A stretch of DNA of 64,000 bases. Origin: JAIRVZ01 sp031553415 (GTDB lineage Bacteria > Bacteroidota > Bacteroidia > Bacteroidales > Azobacteroidaceae). Positions 63,398 to 64,000 of the stretch are shown one piece after another. Within the stretch, counting starts at the first letter, position 1; every line of letters begins with the position of its first letter. The position numbers were made by a program, and so were the translations under genes. The notes under the pieces are model-generated. The model was given only the letters and a program-made list of their open reading frames with translations, searched no databases and was not told the origin of the DNA. The DNA lies in assembly GCA_031553415.1 (NCBI GenBank), contig JAVBLO010000013.1:1-64000 (forward strand), given 5' to 3'.

Positions 63398-64000
63398 TTA
63401 TTCCCCATTCACTTGTTCACAAATACTCATCAAGTCTTCTTTACTAGTTTTCTCAAAATCTTCTGGGCGGGGAGTGACAAATAAGCCAGCCATTTCAACG
63501 GCAGCAGGACTGATTAATATTTGTTGGGTGCCTTCCGCATAAAATTGGGAAGGCCGGTGTTGTTTCCTTTTGAAGACACATACAGTCCACTGATTATTTT
63601 CAAACCAAAGTAGAATATTCAGGTTAGGTTCTTTATCTTCATTACAAAAAAAGAGGTTGAACGTTTTGTCCAGAACATTCAAATCGTTTCCTTCTAATAT
63701 ATAAAATATCCTTAAGCTATCTTTTATTTTTGATAATTGTAAACCGGGTTGGTAAGGAATAGCAAAATTGTTTCTTAAAATTGGAAAATCGTTATAAAGC
63801 GGAAATTCTTGTTTAATACCTGCCTGAAAGTGTAAATGCATAGGAGCTGAAGCTCCACATTCCGGACCATTATAGAAAATCACAAAATCCGGTAATTCTT
63901 TGGCCAATTTCAGCATGGCCGGTAAATTTCCAATGATTGATTGGGGCTTATGAATGTTGCTTGCAATTGTCAAGTGTCTTGAAAAAACGGGATATGGATT
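63398..64000 (-). CDS. DUF4922 HIT-like phosphorylase/nucleotidyltransferase, N-terminus cut by window edge
   Basis: The frame is open from 63398 to the window edge, 201 codons, so the N-terminal part is missing; an internal TTG at 63973 is no start. NPYPVFSRHLTIASNIHKPQ followed by VIFYNGPECGASAPMHLHFQ is the GalT/HIT-superfamily core with the HxH motif of DUF4922 proteins, related to sugar-nucleotide phosphorylases. The C-terminal part holds AAVEMAGLFVTPRPEDFEK. I infer a nucleotide-sugar phosphorylase or transferase; the substrate is not determined. Confidence 0.8.
   Translation of the reverse strand, partial: NPYPVFSRHLTIASNIHKPQSIIGNLPAMLKLAKELPDFVIFYNGPECGASAPMHLHFQAGIKQEFPLYNDFPILRNNFAIPYQPGLQLSKIKDSLRIFYILEGNDLNVLDKTFNLFFCNEDKEPNLNILLWFENNQWTVCVFKRKQHRPSQFYAEGTQQILISPAAVEMAGLFVTPRPEDFEKTSKEDLMSICEQVNGE

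Overview
The window reads as a chromosome segment of a Bacteroidota member, most likely order Bacteroidales. The evidence is a set of promoters of the Bacteroidota type (TTG or TTTG, about 19-21 bases, then TAnnTTTG), secreted proteins ending in type IX secretion (T9SS) sorting tails, the rpmB-rpmG-DUF4295 and ftsY-rimO-HU blocks, a xylose operon led by a NUDIX-type regulator, and many outer-membrane barrels. The family within the order cannot be fixed from sequence alone. No rRNA, tRNA, CRISPR array or intact insertion sequence was seen. Both window edges cut genes (a DUF1254 lipoprotein at 1 and a DUF4922 protein at 64000).

Layout. 1-9.5 kb is an envelope region, all on the minus strand. 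A TetR regulator heads a row of DUF4136 lipoprotein, small barrel, POTRA-less Omp85 barrel, a W-GPW repeat protein and a DUF3108/TapB-like protein, followed by a hypothetical protein, a helix-turn-helix regulator and a barrel plus DUF1254 pair. 10-15.1 kb is a xylose operon: NUDIX-like regulator, xylB, xylA, xylE. 15.5-26.3 kb is a single 3.6-thousand-residue T9SS surface protein with two FG-GAP propeller blocks. 26.3-28.9 kb holds a 0.7-kb AT-rich segment bounded by perfect 20-bp inverted repeats, beside a tyrosine recombinase. 29-31.5 kb is a membrane protein, winged-helix regulator and creD. 31.6-33.3 kb is murB and a PhnP-like hydrolase. 33.4-40.5 kb is a GLUG-repeat T9SS protein, an OmpA-family protein and a broken T9SS gene. 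40.8-44.1 kb is a pair of pectate lyases (PL1 and PL9). 44.2-48.7 kb is information-processing genes: an HU-TM-LysM protein, HU, rimO, ftsY, DUF4295, rpmG, rpmB. 48.8-60.4 kb is housekeeping: methyltransferase, cobalamin adenosyltransferase, nadC, tig, clpP, clpX, recQ, fabI, a Sua5/YrdC protein. 60.5-64 kb is tpx, a PDZ protein, a barrel and the DUF4922 protein.

The most interesting reading concerns 26,739-27,460. The inverted repeats, the adjacent recombinase, and one perfect promoter -7 box just inside the right repeat (pointing away from the giant surface gene) fit an invertible promoter now in the OFF position. No TAnnTTTG box points toward the giant gene between it and the right repeat. 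A caution is that the recombinase appears to lack the first catalytic arginine.

A second theme is at least ten intergenic hairpins whose arms are built from short tandem words that differ from place to place. Several lie in the 5-prime leaders of core genes (ftsY, nadC, tig, clpP, clpX), ending close to the start codon. A third is a predicted HU-membrane-LysM protein that could connect DNA to the cell wall.
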